From positions 62,001-126,000 of the forward strand of contig JAOULX010000008.1 in the NCBI GenBank assembly GCA_029881795.1: DNA of 64,000 nt, given 5' to 3'. The notes beneath the pieces were generated by a model that did not search any database, had not been told where the DNA came from, and was given only the letters and a program-made list of their open reading frames with translations. Made by a program: the position numbers and the translations under genes. This DNA comes from Gammaproteobacteria bacterium (GTDB lineage Bacteria > Pseudomonadota > Gammaproteobacteria > SZUA-229). Below are positions 38,736 through 48,270 of this stretch, piece after piece. Within the stretch, counting starts at the first letter, position 1. The number at the start of each line of letters is the position of its first letter.

Positions 38736-41700
38736 TTATTCCACCTCGGCCAGTTGTGCCGCAGCATCGACATCAACCGATACCAGACGAGAGACACCCG
38801 ATTCACGCATAGTAACACCGCTTAAATGTTCAGCCATTTCCATGGTTGATTTATTATGCGTGATAAAAATAAACTGAACTGTCTCAGACATATGCTTGAC
38901 CAGTTCACAGAAACGCCCGACATTGGCTTCATCCAGTGGCGCATCAACTTCGTCGAGCATACAAAACGGTGCCGGATTTAATTCAAAGATGGCAAAAACC
39001 AGCGCCACTGCAGTCAGTGCTTTTTCACCACCCGACATCAGCTGAATATGGGTAATACGCTTACCCGGTGGCCGTGCCATTACAGTAACCCCGGTATCCA
39101 GTAAATCTTCACCGGTCATTTCAAGATAAGCTTGACCGCCACCAAACAGCCGCGGGAACATTTCCTGAATGCGACTGTTAACATGATCAAATGTTTCTTT
39201 GAAACGATGACGTGTTTCTTTATCGATTTTTGAAATTGCCTCTTCCAGAGTAGTCAGTGCCGAGGTTACATCATCGTTTTGTGCATCCAGATATTCTTTG
39301 CGCTTTAACTGCTCCTGGTATTCATCAATCGCTGCCAGATTAATCGGCCCTAGACGCATAATACGTTGTGTCACCTCATCAGCTTTACGCTGCCAGTCCG
39401 GAATACGCGGTGCCTCTTGCAGCGCTTCGAGTGCGCTTTTTATTTCAGCAACATCAACATCGGAGTCATCCATCTGCTCCTTAACCGTTAAACTGCGGAC
39501 ACGAATTTCCTGCGCATTCATTTTGCTTTGTTCCAGTGTATTGCGCACTGTCTGGCTTTTCTGCTCATATTCATGACGCTTTTGTTCCAGCGTACGCAAT
39601 TCATTTTCAATTTTACCTAAGCGAGCGCGGGCCTCATTTAATTCATTTTCAACTAACAAACGTTTTTCAAGCAATTCAGCTAATTCATGCTCCAGACCTT
39701 TTATCGGCTCATTACCCTGAACAACATTCGCCTGAATTTCACTACGGCGACTTTGTTGTTGTTCCAGCTGCACTTTCATTCGCTCAATATTTTTCTCAAG
39801 ATTTCGACTTGATGTACGCAAGCCTTCAATCTTAATCGCTAGATCATGTACTGCATCGCGACTGCTACGAGCCTTTTCCCGGCCTTGCTGTAATACACTC
39901 TGAGTTTGTTCGCGGCGTTTGCTTAATGCATCATGCTCACGTGATAGCTCATCAATCTGTGCCATTGCCTCATTGCGTTTAAGTCGCGCCGCTTCAATAC
40001 TCTGATTTTCATCTTCAACTTGCTGACGAACTTCTGATTCTTCTTTGATCAGACTTTCTTCACTTTTCTTGACCTGTTCCAGGCGGGTTTCACGGGCATT
40101 AATCTGTGCCTGTAATTCGGCATGTTGCTGATGAATCTGATTTTGCTCTGCCTGCAAATGTTCACGCTGTTGTTCGGTTTGCTGTAACAGTTCACGACCG
40201 GCAGCCAGTTGCTCTGCTACCGTTTGCAGACGTTGCTGTTGCATCTCTGCCTGCTCTTTTAAAACTTCAATTTCTTTTTCACGCGCCACAATACCGGATT
40301 TGGCATCACTGTCTTTTGCCACACGTAACCAGTTATGACCTAACCAGATACCGTCTTTAGTGATAATAGACTGGCCTTCAGAGAGCTGCCCGCGTTGTGC
40401 CATGGCGCTGTTTAAGTCGGCGGCAATGCGCACATTATTAAGCAAATGACTGAGGTCCAGTTCGCTTTGTACTTTTGCAGCCAGCCATTCGGCACCGGCG
40501 TTATTTTCTGAGGCGGATGCGGTTTCGATAAAACTGACCCGGCCCGATTCAAAACTCCCCAGCACTTGATTAACCGAATCCAGATTATCAATACAGACCG
40601 CCTGCAAATATTGCCCCAGTACGGTTTCTACCGCCGTATCCCAGCCATCATCAACCCGCAAATGCTCAACCAAGCGACTATTTTCCGAGAGTTTGTGACC
40701 TTCAAGCCAGTCGACTACTTTACTATCTTGCTTACCTAAGGCGGCTTTTTGCAAGGCTTCCAGAGAGGTCAGTGTACCCTGTGTATCATTTAATTCGTGG
40801 CGTGCCAGATCCTGCTGTTGCTGTAAAGTAGCATTGGTTTCACGCACCTGTGTCAGCTCTTCCATGACGCTTTCACGCCGCACTGACAGTTCTGCTTTTA
40901 CCGCCGCTACAGCGGTCAATTCGGTTTTCTGGGCAGCCAGTTTGGCTTCAGATTCGTTACTGTTTAAATTTTTCTTTTGTTCTTCAATGCGCTGCAATCG
41001 GGTCTGCATTTGCTGAATATGACGCTCCAGCTGCTCCATACGGTTGCGTTCAACTTGGGCTACCTGAGCCGGTTCGGCAGAACGACGGTTGTAATCTTCC
41101 CAGTCATTTTGCAAGGTATTCATCGACTCTTCGGCTTCTTGCATCACCGCATTGTCGACTTCCTGCTGTTCCCGGCGCATTTCCAGCTCGGGTTCAGATT
41201 CTTCTAATTGTGCTCGCGACAGTTCTAACTGTTCTTGATCCTGTTGCAATGTACGTTCAGCTTCATTCAGCGACTGCTCAAGACTTTGTAATTCCTGCAG
41301 CTGGCGCTGATGCATTTCTTTCTGGTGCTGAATAGACTGTTCACGGCGGGAGATGTCTGCGCCCAGACCATAGTAACGACCCTGCACTTCATTTAATGAA
41401 TCATTCGCTTCATGCTGGTGCGAGCGTTGTTCTTCAATCGTACTTTCAGTGGCTCGCTGATCTGCAATCACCGCTTCAAGACTGGTTTCATATTCTTTAA
41501 TGGTCAGTTCACGCTGATCAACTTCACGCTGTAAATCTACCCAGCGTAAATACAGCAGTTCAGACTTTAACTGACGTTCTTGTACTTTAAACTCTTTGTA
41601 TCGTTCTGCGGTGCGAGACTGACGCTGCAGATGTGACAGTTGTTTTTCGATTTCTTCACGCAGATCATTTAATCGATCAAGGTTTTCACGGGTGTGACGG

Positions 41701-42251
41701 ATACGGGTTTCGGTCTCACGACGGCGTTCTTTGTATTTAGAAATCCCAGCGGCTTCTTCGAGAAACACCCGAAGCTCTTCCGGTTTGGCATCAATCAGGC
41801 GTGAGATCATGCCCTGCTCGATAATGGCGTAGCTACGCGGCCCTAAGCCTGTTCCAAGGAAAAGGTCTGCCACATCACGGCGACGACAACGCGTACCATT
41901 GAGATAATACTTAGAGGTGCCATCACGGCTCAGTGTACGTTTAACAGAAATTTCGTTATAACCGGCAAACTCGCCTTCCAGTGTGCGGTCGCTATTATCA
42001 AAGACCAGCTCAACCGATGCCATGCCAACCGGCTTGCGTGTAGCTGAGCCACTGAAGATAACATCATCCATTGATGCGCCACGTAAATGCTTGGCCGATG
42101 ACTCCCCCATTACCCAGCGAACCGCATCAATGGTATTGGATTTACCACAGCCATTGGGACCGACTATCGCGCCCAGATTACTTGGCAGATTGATCGTGGT
42201 GGCGTCAACAAAGGATTTAAAGCCGGCCATCTTAATTGTACTTAAACGCAT
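38736..42251 (-). CDS. smc: chromosome segregation protein SMC
   Basis: SMC is the large ATPase of the bacterial condensin that compacts and segregates chromosomes. The 1171 residues show the N-terminal Walker A GPNGCGKSNTIDAV, long coiled coils (about 170-500 and 660-1000) around a hinge (about 510-640), and the C-terminal ABC signature LMSGGEKALTAVALVFA with Walker B PFCMLDEVDAPLD. It heads smc-zipA-ligA. Possession of SMC-ScpAB rather than MukBEF fits gammaproteobacteria outside the enterics; scpA and scpB are not in the window. Confidence 0.97.
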   Translation of the reverse strand: MRLSTIKMAGFKSFVDATTINLPSNLGAIVGPNGCGKSNTIDAVRWVMGESSAKHLRGASMDDVIFSGSATRKPVGMASVELVFDNSDRTLEGEFAGYNEISVKRTLSRDGTSKYYLNGTRCRRRDVADLFLGTGLGPRSYAIIEQGMISRLIDAKPEELRVFLEEAAGISKYKERRRETETRIRHTRENLDRLNDLREEIEKQLSHLQRQSRTAERYKEFKVQERQLKSELLYLRWVDLQREVDQRELTIKEYETSLEAVIADQRATESTIEEQRSHQHEANDSLNEVQGRYYGLGADISRREQSIQHQKEMHQRQLQELQSLEQSLNEAERTLQQDQEQLELSRAQLEESEPELEMRREQQEVDNAVMQEAEESMNTLQNDWEDYNRRSAEPAQVAQVERNRMEQLERHIQQMQTRLQRIEEQKKNLNSNESEAKLAAQKTELTAVAAVKAELSVRRESVMEELTQVRETNATLQQQQDLARHELNDTQGTLTSLEALQKAALGKQDSKVVDWLEGHKLSENSRLVEHLRVDDGWDTAVETVLGQYLQAVCIDNLDSVNQVLGSFESGRVSFIETASASENNAGAEWLAAKVQSELDLSHLLNNVRIAADLNSAMAQRGQLSEGQSIITKDGIWLGHNWLRVAKDSDAKSGIVAREKEIEVLKEQAEMQQQRLQTVAEQLAAGRELLQQTEQQREHLQAEQNQIHQQHAELQAQINARETRLEQVKKSEESLIKEESEVRQQVEDENQSIEAARLKRNEAMAQIDELSREHDALSKRREQTQSVLQQGREKARSSRDAVHDLAIKIEGLRTSSRNLEKNIERMKVQLEQQQSRRSEIQANVVQGNEPIKGLEHELAELLEKRLLVENELNEARARLGKIENELRTLEQKRHEYEQKSQTVRNTLEQSKMNAQEIRVRSLTVKEQMDDSDVDVAEIKSALEALQEAPRIPDWQRKADEVTQRIMRLGPINLAAIDEYQEQLKRKEYLDAQNDDVTSALTTLEEAISKIDKETRHRFKETFDHVNSRIQEMFPRLFGGGQAYLEMTGEDLLDTGVTVMARPPGKRITHIQLMSGGEKALTAVALVFAIFELNPAPFCMLDEVDAPLDEANVGRFCELVKHMSETVQFIFITHNKSTMEMAEHLSGVTMRESGVSRLVSVDVDAAAQLAEVE

Positions 42252-42620
42252 AACAACAAATTTCCCGCATAAACCCGCCGCTGGTTTTATCCATTAAAAC
42301 CGGGTCTACATCATAATTATCAATATCAATTGGTGGAATATTCGGCCTGGCTGATTAAAAAATGATCAGCACTAACACAGACAGCTGATCACAGCTTCAG
42401 CAGGCACGAAGGTTTCACATTATATACGAGGCAGTGGCTTGCATGAAATTTATTTAACATATTAGAAAAGACTTTAATTGTAGAAAAATCATACACTTGA
42501 AATATCTACCGGTTTTTTTATAAAATAAATACCCGGTCTTTATCTGTTGCTATAAGAAAACTATTTGTCCGCTCTGATAATGCTATAATAGGCCGCTTTT
42601 ACCCAACAAATGAGTGCATC
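42252..42620. other. divergent smc / queF regulatory region without genes
   Basis: No ORF is supported. A TATAAT box at 42584-42589, 37 bases before the queF start, is the likely queF -10, but no good -35 is placed correctly. Short GCTGATCA-type palindromic pieces occur near 42350-42395. I looked for a preQ1 riboswitch ahead of queF and saw nothing convincing. The smc promoter should also be here. Confidence 0.5.
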
Positions 42621-43010
42621 ATGTCTAGCAAACCATCAAAAGATCTGGAAACATTCGACAACCCTAATCCTGGACGTGATTACACGATTCGTATCGATGT
42701 GCCGGAGTTCACCTGTCTATGCCCGAAAACTGGCCAGCCTGACTTTGCCACTATTCACATCGAATACATTCCGTCTGCAAAGTGTGTCGAGCTGAAAGCA
42801 CTGAAAATGTACATGTGGTCTTTTCGCGATGAAGGCGCTTTTCACGAAGCCGTTACCAACCAGATTCTTGATGACCTGGTGGCAGTTACTGAACCCAACT
42901 TTATGCGTATAACGGCAGAGTTTTATGTGCGCGGCGGCATTTATACCACTGTGGTAGCTGATCACAGAAATCCAGACTGGAGTATTCCGGACATCGTCAC
43001 ACTGCCTTAA
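42621..43010 (+). CDS. queF: NADPH-dependent 7-cyano-7-deazaguanine reductase QueF (short form)
   Basis: QueF reduces the nitrile of preQ0 to preQ1 in queuosine synthesis, a T-fold enzyme. At 129 residues it is the unimodular YkvM-type, not the longer two-domain E. coli type. The catalytic cysteine (Cys34) lies in [12 protein letters not shown], and the QueF motif is seen as [10 protein letters not shown] followed by [11 protein letters not shown], which supplies the substrate-binding glutamate. The stop codon directly abuts the ATG of the FGGY kinase, so the two are co-translated. The other queuosine genes are not nearby. Confidence 0.94.
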   Translation: MSSKPSKDLETFDNPNPGRDYTIRIDVPEFTCLCPKTGQPDFATIHIEYIPSAKCVELKALKMYMWSFRDEGAFHEAVTNQILDDLVAVTEPNFMRITAEFYVRGGIYTTVVADHRNPDWSIPDIVTLP

Positions 43011-44330
43011 ATGCATTCTGAAAAAACCTTTATCGGGATTGATCTTGGCACCTCGGGATGCAGAGCCTGCCTGATTGATTGCAATGAAAAACTTTTAAAA
43101 GAAGTTCGAGCCGATTTTCCAGAACCGTTGATTCACGGTGCCGAAGTCGAGCAAGATGCCGACCTCTGGTGGCCAGTGGTCAGCCAGGTATTGCAGCAAC
43201 TGTGTCAGCACCCCGCTGCCAGCACGCTGGCTGCTATCTCGGTTGATGGCACCTCGTCAACGGTAGTACTGACAGACCAGAACTACCGGCCACTGGCACC
43301 GGCACTGATGTATAACGACAGCAGAGCCAGTGCCGAAGCGGAACTGCTTAAATCAATTGCTCCTGAGCAAGCCGGTGCGGTTCATGGGGCCAGCTCCAGC
43401 CTGAGTAAATTACTCTGGCTGATAAAGCAGCACCCGCAACAGCAAGCCGCAACAAAAAAAATACTGCATCAGGCCGATTTCATAAGCGGCCAGCTCAGTG
43501 GTCGCTTTATCAGTGATTACAATAACTGCCTGAAAACCGGTTTTGACCCGCAAACCAAATCCTGGCCATCGTGGCTATGGCAACTGAATATACCCACCAA
43601 TATGCTACCCGAGGTCGTCGCTCCCGGCACGGTTACCGGACAGTTGACGCCAGCCAATCGAAAACACTTCGGCCTAGAACACGAGGTCAGTATCGTCGCC
43701 GGCACCACGGATTCGATTGCCGGCTTTCTGGCAACAGGTGCTACAGAAATCGGTGATGCCGTCAGCTCACTTGGCAGCACACTGGCGATTAAAATTCTTA
43801 GCGAGCATCCTATTAACTCCGCCGAACAAGGTGTTTATAGCCACCGCATTAATGCTGCCTGGCTGGCCGGTGGCGCATCCAATACCGGCGGCACTGTTTT
43901 AAGACAGTTTTTTAATGATGCCGAACTGCAAACACTCAGCGAAGGCCTTTCATTTAAGCAGGCGACCGGACTGGCCTATTACCCATTGCCGAAAACAGGC
44001 GAACGCTTCCCGCATAATGACCCGCATAAGCAGCCCTGTCTGACACCACAACCTGAGGACAAGCAGGTATTTTTACAGGCCATACTGGAAGCTCTTACCG
44101 CTGTTGAAAAACAAAGCTACGATGTACTGAAAGCAAAAGGTGCTCCCGTTATAAAACGACTGTTTACTATAGGCGGCGGCAGTAAAAATAAAAAATGGAT
44201 GCAATATCGCGCCAAACAACTTGACTCAGAAGTCATCATTCCCGACCATACAGAAGCCTGTTATGGCAGCGCACTGCTGGCAAAACAGGGTTATTTAGCA
44301 GACACCGACACATCCGATCCCAAAGGGTAA
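43011..44330 (+). CDS. FGGY-family carbohydrate kinase (ribulokinase-like)
   Basis: The 439-residue sugar kinase has an actin-like ATPase fold: phosphate-1 loop IGIDLGTSGCRACLID, the VDGTSSTVVLTD segment, substrate-site MYNDSRA, phosphate-2 AGTTDSIAGFLATGA and adenosine motif LFTIGGGSKNKKWMQ. It is shorter than xylulokinase (about 480-500) and its DGTSxTVxL motif resembles the cyanobacterial and plant XK1-type enzymes, reported to act on D-ribulose. The specific substrate is therefore uncertain. It abuts queF without a gap and precedes cysZ by nine bases. Confidence 0.85.
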   Translation: MHSEKTFIGIDLGTSGCRACLIDCNEKLLKEVRADFPEPLIHGAEVEQDADLWWPVVSQVLQQLCQHPAASTLAAISVDGTSSTVVLTDQNYRPLAPALMYNDSRASAEAELLKSIAPEQAGAVHGASSSLSKLLWLIKQHPQQQAATKKILHQADFISGQLSGRFISDYNNCLKTGFDPQTKSWPSWLWQLNIPTNMLPEVVAPGTVTGQLTPANRKHFGLEHEVSIVAGTTDSIAGFLATGATEIGDAVSSLGSTLAIKILSEHPINSAEQGVYSHRINAAWLAGGASNTGGTVLRQFFNDAELQTLSEGLSFKQATGLAYYPLPKTGERFPHNDPHKQPCLTPQPEDKQVFLQAILEALTAVEKQSYDVLKAKGAPVIKRLFTIGGGSKNKKWMQYRAKQLDSEVIIPDHTEACYGSALLAKQGYLADTDTSDPKG

Positions 44331-44339
44331 CTCAGCACC

Positions 44340-45062
44340 ATGATCAACACATTCAGCAACCATTTTTTCAGCGTCTTCAAATCGATCACTATATTATTTA
44401 AACCTGAATTACGACGTTACGTTGTTTTACCGCTGCTCATTAACGTCAGTTTATTTTCTTTTACCCTCTATTATATCTTTAGCGGATTCAGCAACTGGAT
44501 GGACAGTCTGTTACCCGCCTGGCTCGACTGGCTTAACTGGATTATCCTGCCATTATTTTCGCTGACTATTCTGATCAGCGTTTTTTACAGCTTTACCATT
44601 ATCGGCAACATCATTGCTGCACCGTTCAACAGTTTATTATCTGAAAAATACCAACAGTTATTAACAGGCCATATCGAAACAGATGATGACGAAAGCATAA
44701 TACAGCTGCTCAGCAGAACACTCAGCGCAGAGCTAAAAAAACTCAGTTACATTATCTTATGGCTGATCCCACTGCTTATTATCACTGTCATTCCATTCAT
44801 TAATTTGATCTCACCATTTTTATGGATAGTGTTTGCAATCTGGATGCTATCACTTGAGTATCTGGACTACCCGATGGCAAATCACAACCTGCGCTTTCCA
44901 CAGGTCAGACAGACGGCACACCAGCAAAAAAGCATGACCCTGGGCTTAGGCAGCGGACTTTTTATCCTCACCAGTATTCCGCTGCTTAATTTTATCGCGA
45001 TTCCAGCCGGTGTTATTGCAGCAACAAAAGCCTATAGCGACATTACCGGCAAAAAAGACTAA
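44340..45062 (+). CDS. cysZ: CysZ/EI24 family sulfate transporter
   Basis: CysZ mediates sulfate entry in E. coli. The 240 residues have about four long membrane helices, the N-terminal FFSVFKSITILFKPELRRYVVLPLLINV motif, NIIAAPFNSLLSEKYQQLL, and LSLEYLDYPMANHNLRF, the family hallmark. The C-terminal ends with SIPLLNFIAIPAGVIAATK. The length is slightly below E. coli CysZ (253). It follows the FGGY kinase and is followed by slyX after 13 bases. No other cysteine-synthesis gene is adjacent. Confidence 0.9.
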   Translation: MINTFSNHFFSVFKSITILFKPELRRYVVLPLLINVSLFSFTLYYIFSGFSNWMDSLLPAWLDWLNWIILPLFSLTILISVFYSFTIIGNIIAAPFNSLLSEKYQQLLTGHIETDDDESIIQLLSRTLSAELKKLSYIILWLIPLLIITVIPFINLISPFLWIVFAIWMLSLEYLDYPMANHNLRFPQVRQTAHQQKSMTLGLGSGLFILTSIPLLNFIAIPAGVIAATKAYSDITGKKD

Positions 45063-45075
45063 AGAGACACCGTAT

Positions 45076-45285
45076 ATGGAAAACAGAATAACTGACCTCG
45101 AAATCAAACTGATGCACGCAGAATCAACTATTGAGAGTCTCAACAGCACTGCATTTGCACAACAAAAACAAATCGATGATTTAGTTCGCCGTGTCGAATT
45201 AATGCAGGATTATATTAAAAGCATGGGAAAACAAATGAGCCAGATAGCGGATGTAGGTGAAGAAGCACCACCTCCGCATTATTGA
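45076..45285 (+). CDS. slyX: SlyX family protein
   Basis: 69-residue soluble protein forming a coiled coil, with the typical SlyX C-terminus APPPHY. I start at 45076 (MENRITDLEIKLMHAE), as homologues do, rather than the track's 45010, which lies inside cysZ. Heptad hydrophobics run through ITDLEIKLMHAESTIESLN. Function is unknown in all species. It is last in the queF-FGGY-cysZ-slyX run. Confidence 0.93.
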   Translation: MENRITDLEIKLMHAESTIESLNSTAFAQQKQIDDLVRRVELMQDYIKSMGKQMSQIADVGEEAPPPHY

Positions 45286-45525
45286 TGAATTGCCCTGGTA
45301 TTATGAACACCTGATAAAATTTTATACAACAGCAGCAATACTAATCTAGAAACAGAGCCGGTGATTGATTAGAACTGAAAAAACAGGCTTGATTTCGACC
45401 CGTATTCTCACGCAGCATTAGCAACAACTAATACACAATACAGTTATCTAATTTTTACTGATGACTCAGTATATTTCCTGTGGTATATTTTTTGACACAA
45501 AATTATTTAACAAGGAACGCAGTAT

Positions 45526-45879
45526 ATGAATTTTCTTAAAAAAGTACTTTTCATCTTAATATTCTCAGGCAGTATGATGCTATTAAATGGTTGTTCCGAT
45601 CCGGTATCAACTACCTCGTGCGATGGAAGCCTTTCCTGCCCTAATTACTCAACCAATATCAACACATGCTGCAGTAACAACTCATGCTGGTATGAAGCCA
45701 ATGGCAACACCTTTACTTGCAACAGTCAGTATGATTGCTACTCAGCAGCACAAGGTGTGACCAGTTATTGCAACGCAGCAGACACCGATGGCCTTGCAAC
45801 TGACTTGTCGCTTGAAAAAGCCAAGAACGTTAAATTGAATATGGACTTGGATGCCGTCTACAAATCTATTTTAGAATAA
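45526..45879 (+). CDS. cysteine-rich lipoprotein, uncharacterised
   Basis: The 117 residues have a lipoprotein signal (MNFLKKVLFILIFSG..., lipobox LNGC, Cys23). The mature region carries eight further cysteines within about 55 residues (TSC, LSC, TCC, NSC, FTC, YDC, SYC), suggesting a compact disulfide-bonded domain, followed by a non-cysteine helical tail. Asn, Ser, Tyr and Cys enrichment resembles secreted small domains. A clear AAGGA ribosome site precedes ATG, and an intrinsic terminator follows. I do not recognise the family; no neighbour suggests a role. Confidence 0.78.
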   Translation: MNFLKKVLFILIFSGSMMLLNGCSDPVSTTSCDGSLSCPNYSTNINTCCSNNSCWYEANGNTFTCNSQYDCYSAAQGVTSYCNAADTDGLATDLSLEKAKNVKLNMDLDAVYKSILE

Positions 45880-46214
45880 GACTATTTGATAGTTTTATTT
45901 AAATATAGCTAATATTAAAAAGCCAGCCTGTATAACACGCTGGCTTTTTTTATATTTTAAAAAATAAACCCAGTCAACCATTACTCAGTCACTTTCCAAT
46001 AGCATCTTATCACTGAAGACAAAACCTCAGGCAACACCCAGAAACGCTAGTCCTGCCATATTGAAATAATTTATTCCACCTGCTGTATTGATCAAGTACC
46101 TATACGCCGCTCGTATCAGAGACACAGATAAGCGCTATTAACACTTGAAATAAAAGGGCTATCGATTTAGTCTTTCTGGATAATAAAAAACCACCTGTTC
46201 AGAGAGGAACTTTA
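45880..46214. other. gene-free stretch with the lipoprotein terminator
   Basis: Beyond the terminator at 45917-45950 I see no gene, repeat or RNA here. The promoter for the DUF2189 gene should lie in the right half, and GAGAGG at about 46201 is its ribosome site. Confidence 0.5.
45917..45950 (+). terminator. intrinsic terminator of the Cys-rich lipoprotein gene
   Basis: AAAAAGCCAGC pairs with GCTGGCTTTTT across an 11-12-nt loop and is followed by a T-run, about 40 bases past the stop. Confidence 0.82.
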
Positions 46215-47000
46215 ATGACAAACAGCGCACCTGAATCCATGCCTGAACCATCAGAACTTCCATTTGTCGCACCCTGCCGCCAACTCACGATGAACGCGCC
46301 CTTACGCTGGCTCAAGCTGGGCTGGCAGGATATTAAGACCGCCCCTCAACCAAGCCTGACCTATGGTACGCTAATGCTGATATTCAGTTATCTGGTCGGT
46401 TTTATCGCCTGGGAGTTTGGCAGCTTTTATATGCTGATGAGTCTTGTTTCAGGTTTTATTTTTCTCGGTCCTATTTTAGCTATAGGCCTTTACTCTATCA
46501 GCTGCCAGATTCAGATCGGACTAAAACCAATTCTTGGTTATTGTATCCGTGAAGGTAAACGGCATTTAAGCAATGAGGCCTTTTTTGCTATTTTATTATT
46601 GATTGTTTTACTGGTATGGGCCAGAGCAACCTCAATTGTGCACGTTTTTTTTCCGATGGATTCCGATCCTAACTGGGAAGACCTGATTCTGTTTTTATCA
46701 ATCATCAGTGTTGTCGGCACCATTTTTGCCGGTTTTATTTTCTGTTTCAGTGCTTTTTCGCTGCCAATGATCATGGATCGCAAGGTGGATATGATTACCG
46801 CCGGTATCAGCAGCTTTAACGCAGTCATGAATAATAAACTGGTCATGCTGTTCTGGGCCTTTTTAATTGTCTCAAGTATTGCACTGAGTTTTTTAACCGG
46901 GTTATTAGGCCTTGTGATTTTATTGCCCTTAATCGGTCATGCAACATGGCATGCTTATCAGGAAACTATCGATGCGTCTGCCTGGCCTAAACATGACTGA
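46215..47000 (+). CDS. DUF2189 family integral membrane protein
   Basis: The 261 residues show five or six membrane helices after a short Pro-rich N-terminus. Characteristic features of the DUF2189 family are the start of the domain LRWLKLGWQDIKTAPQPSLTYG, GFIFLGPILAIGLYSISCQIQ, and FSLPMIMDRKVDMITAGISSFNAV. Function is unknown. The ribosome site is good (GAGAGGA). It stands alone on the plus strand, convergent with yheT with 30 bases between stops. Confidence 0.85.
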   Translation: MTNSAPESMPEPSELPFVAPCRQLTMNAPLRWLKLGWQDIKTAPQPSLTYGTLMLIFSYLVGFIAWEFGSFYMLMSLVSGFIFLGPILAIGLYSISCQIQIGLKPILGYCIREGKRHLSNEAFFAILLLIVLLVWARATSIVHVFFPMDSDPNWEDLILFLSIISVVGTIFAGFIFCFSAFSLPMIMDRKVDMITAGISSFNAVMNNKLVMLFWAFLIVSSIALSFLTGLLGLVILLPLIGHATWHAYQETIDASAWPKHD

Positions 47001-47030
47001 CATTGATAAATATTCATTCATCAGAAGAAC

Positions 47031-48011
47031 TTAAATATAATCAGAGAAATAATCACAGATTCGCTCAGGCAACCAGTAATGAGGCCTGAGCAATGAACCG
47101 CTGACAAAACCAACATGCCCACCGTAACGACTCACTTCCAAAGTGACACCACTGCCTAACTCTGCTTCGCCTGGAATAACATCCGCAGTCATAAACGGAT
47201 CATCTGTCGCCTGTATTGCCAGCGTGGGTTTTGTAATCAGTTTCAGATACTGCCTTGCACTACTTTTTTCATAATAATTTTTCGCCGTTCCAAAGCCGTG
47301 CACCGGTGCCGTGAAGGCCTCATCAAACTGCCAGAATGTTTTTAATTTACGAGCCTTTTGTTTTGGTAAATTAATCAGATTGACTAAATCATGTTGCTGA
47401 TATTTTTTGAGTAAACCACTGACCAGACGCTTCATTAAATGCTTTTGATATATTTTAGAAAAGCCCTGATCAATTCTGTCCGCACATTTATCCAGCTCTA
47501 TCGGCGCGCACACTGAAACCGCGGCTTTTAGTGGTGACTGATCAGCATATTCTGCCTGCAATTTAAGCAACATATTCCCACCCAGCGAATAACCAATCGC
47601 CAGTAATGGCACAGTCGGAAACTGTTTCTGCAAGTATTCGAGCAGGAATTTTGCATCTGCCGTATCACCGCTGTGATAGGCACGTGGTAGATTATTTGCA
47701 CGTCCGGAGCAGCCGCGAAAATGCATCAGCACAGCATTTATATTGCGTTTTTCCAGTGCTTGCATAATGTGCTGTGCATAGGGTGAATTGATCGAACCTT
47801 CCAGACCATGAAAAACAACCGCCAATGGTCGTTTATCATGAGTGTCAGGCGGCTGATTCCAGCACAGGTCTACAAAGTCTGAGTCAGACAATGTCAGCTT
47901 TTGCCAGAAATAGTGTTTGGTGTTTTTTTTCTGCAGCAGTGTCGGTAAAAGTGTCTGCAGGTGACAGTGAGTTAAACCGCGAGCCGGTTTGAAGGCGCTT
48001 TCTATAATCAA
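47031..48011 (-). CDS. YheT-like alpha/beta hydrolase
   Basis: 326-residue YheT/ABHD1-3 type hydrolase. The N-terminal GLTHCHLQTLLPTL and oxyanion segment VVFHGLEGSINSPYAQ are typical of the family. The nucleophile serine lies in GYSLGG, the acid in IQATDDPFM and the histidine in RYGGHVGFVSG. HFRGCSGRANNLPRAYHSGDT is also a family hallmark. The natural substrate is unknown, probably an ester. It follows a 66-residue ORF by 22 bases, resembling yheT followed by yheU in enterics except that the small ORF is upstream and not YheU. Confidence 0.92.
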   Translation of the reverse strand: MIIESAFKPARGLTHCHLQTLLPTLLQKKNTKHYFWQKLTLSDSDFVDLCWNQPPDTHDKRPLAVVFHGLEGSINSPYAQHIMQALEKRNINAVLMHFRGCSGRANNLPRAYHSGDTADAKFLLEYLQKQFPTVPLLAIGYSLGGNMLLKLQAEYADQSPLKAAVSVCAPIELDKCADRIDQGFSKIYQKHLMKRLVSGLLKKYQQHDLVNLINLPKQKARKLKTFWQFDEAFTAPVHGFGTAKNYYEKSSARQYLKLITKPTLAIQATDDPFMTADVIPGEAELGSGVTLEVSRYGGHVGFVSGSLLRPHYWLPERICDYFSDYI

Positions 48012-48033
48012 GTAACTACCTTATCCTCTGGTA

Positions 48034-48234
48034 TCAGCTTTCATCCTGCTTGTCATAGACTGACATAATGGCTTTAAGTTCTGTCAGCACAAACTGTTTT
48101 TGTTCTTCTTGCAGATATACTAATTCAGAAATAGTTTGTTTATTTTCAAGCTGAACGATCACTTTCCTTACCGCAGTACAACCCTGCGCGCAGATAAACT
48201 CAATACATTCATTACTTGTTTTTAATTCAGGCAT
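48034..48234 (-). CDS. small uncharacterised protein
   Basis: 66 residues: an N-terminal ECIEFICAQGCTAVRKVI with three cysteine/glycine landmarks, then VIVQLENKQTISEL, and a helical LTELKAIMSVYD end. I believe it is real because it fits the spacing of the yheT operon and reads like a compact two-helix protein, but there is no obvious ribosome site upstream of the ATG. No domain is recognised. It might be translated at low level or from a different start. Confidence 0.55.
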   Translation of the reverse strand: MPELKTSNECIEFICAQGCTAVRKVIVQLENKQTISELVYLQEEQKQFVLTELKAIMSVYDKQDES

Positions 48235-48270
48235 AATCAGTTCAGTATTGTATCAGGATTATATGGTCCA

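Noticed and set aside
42252-42620. preQ1 riboswitch upstream of queF
   Set aside because: No H-type pseudoknot pattern or A-rich tail was recognised; left as unassigned.
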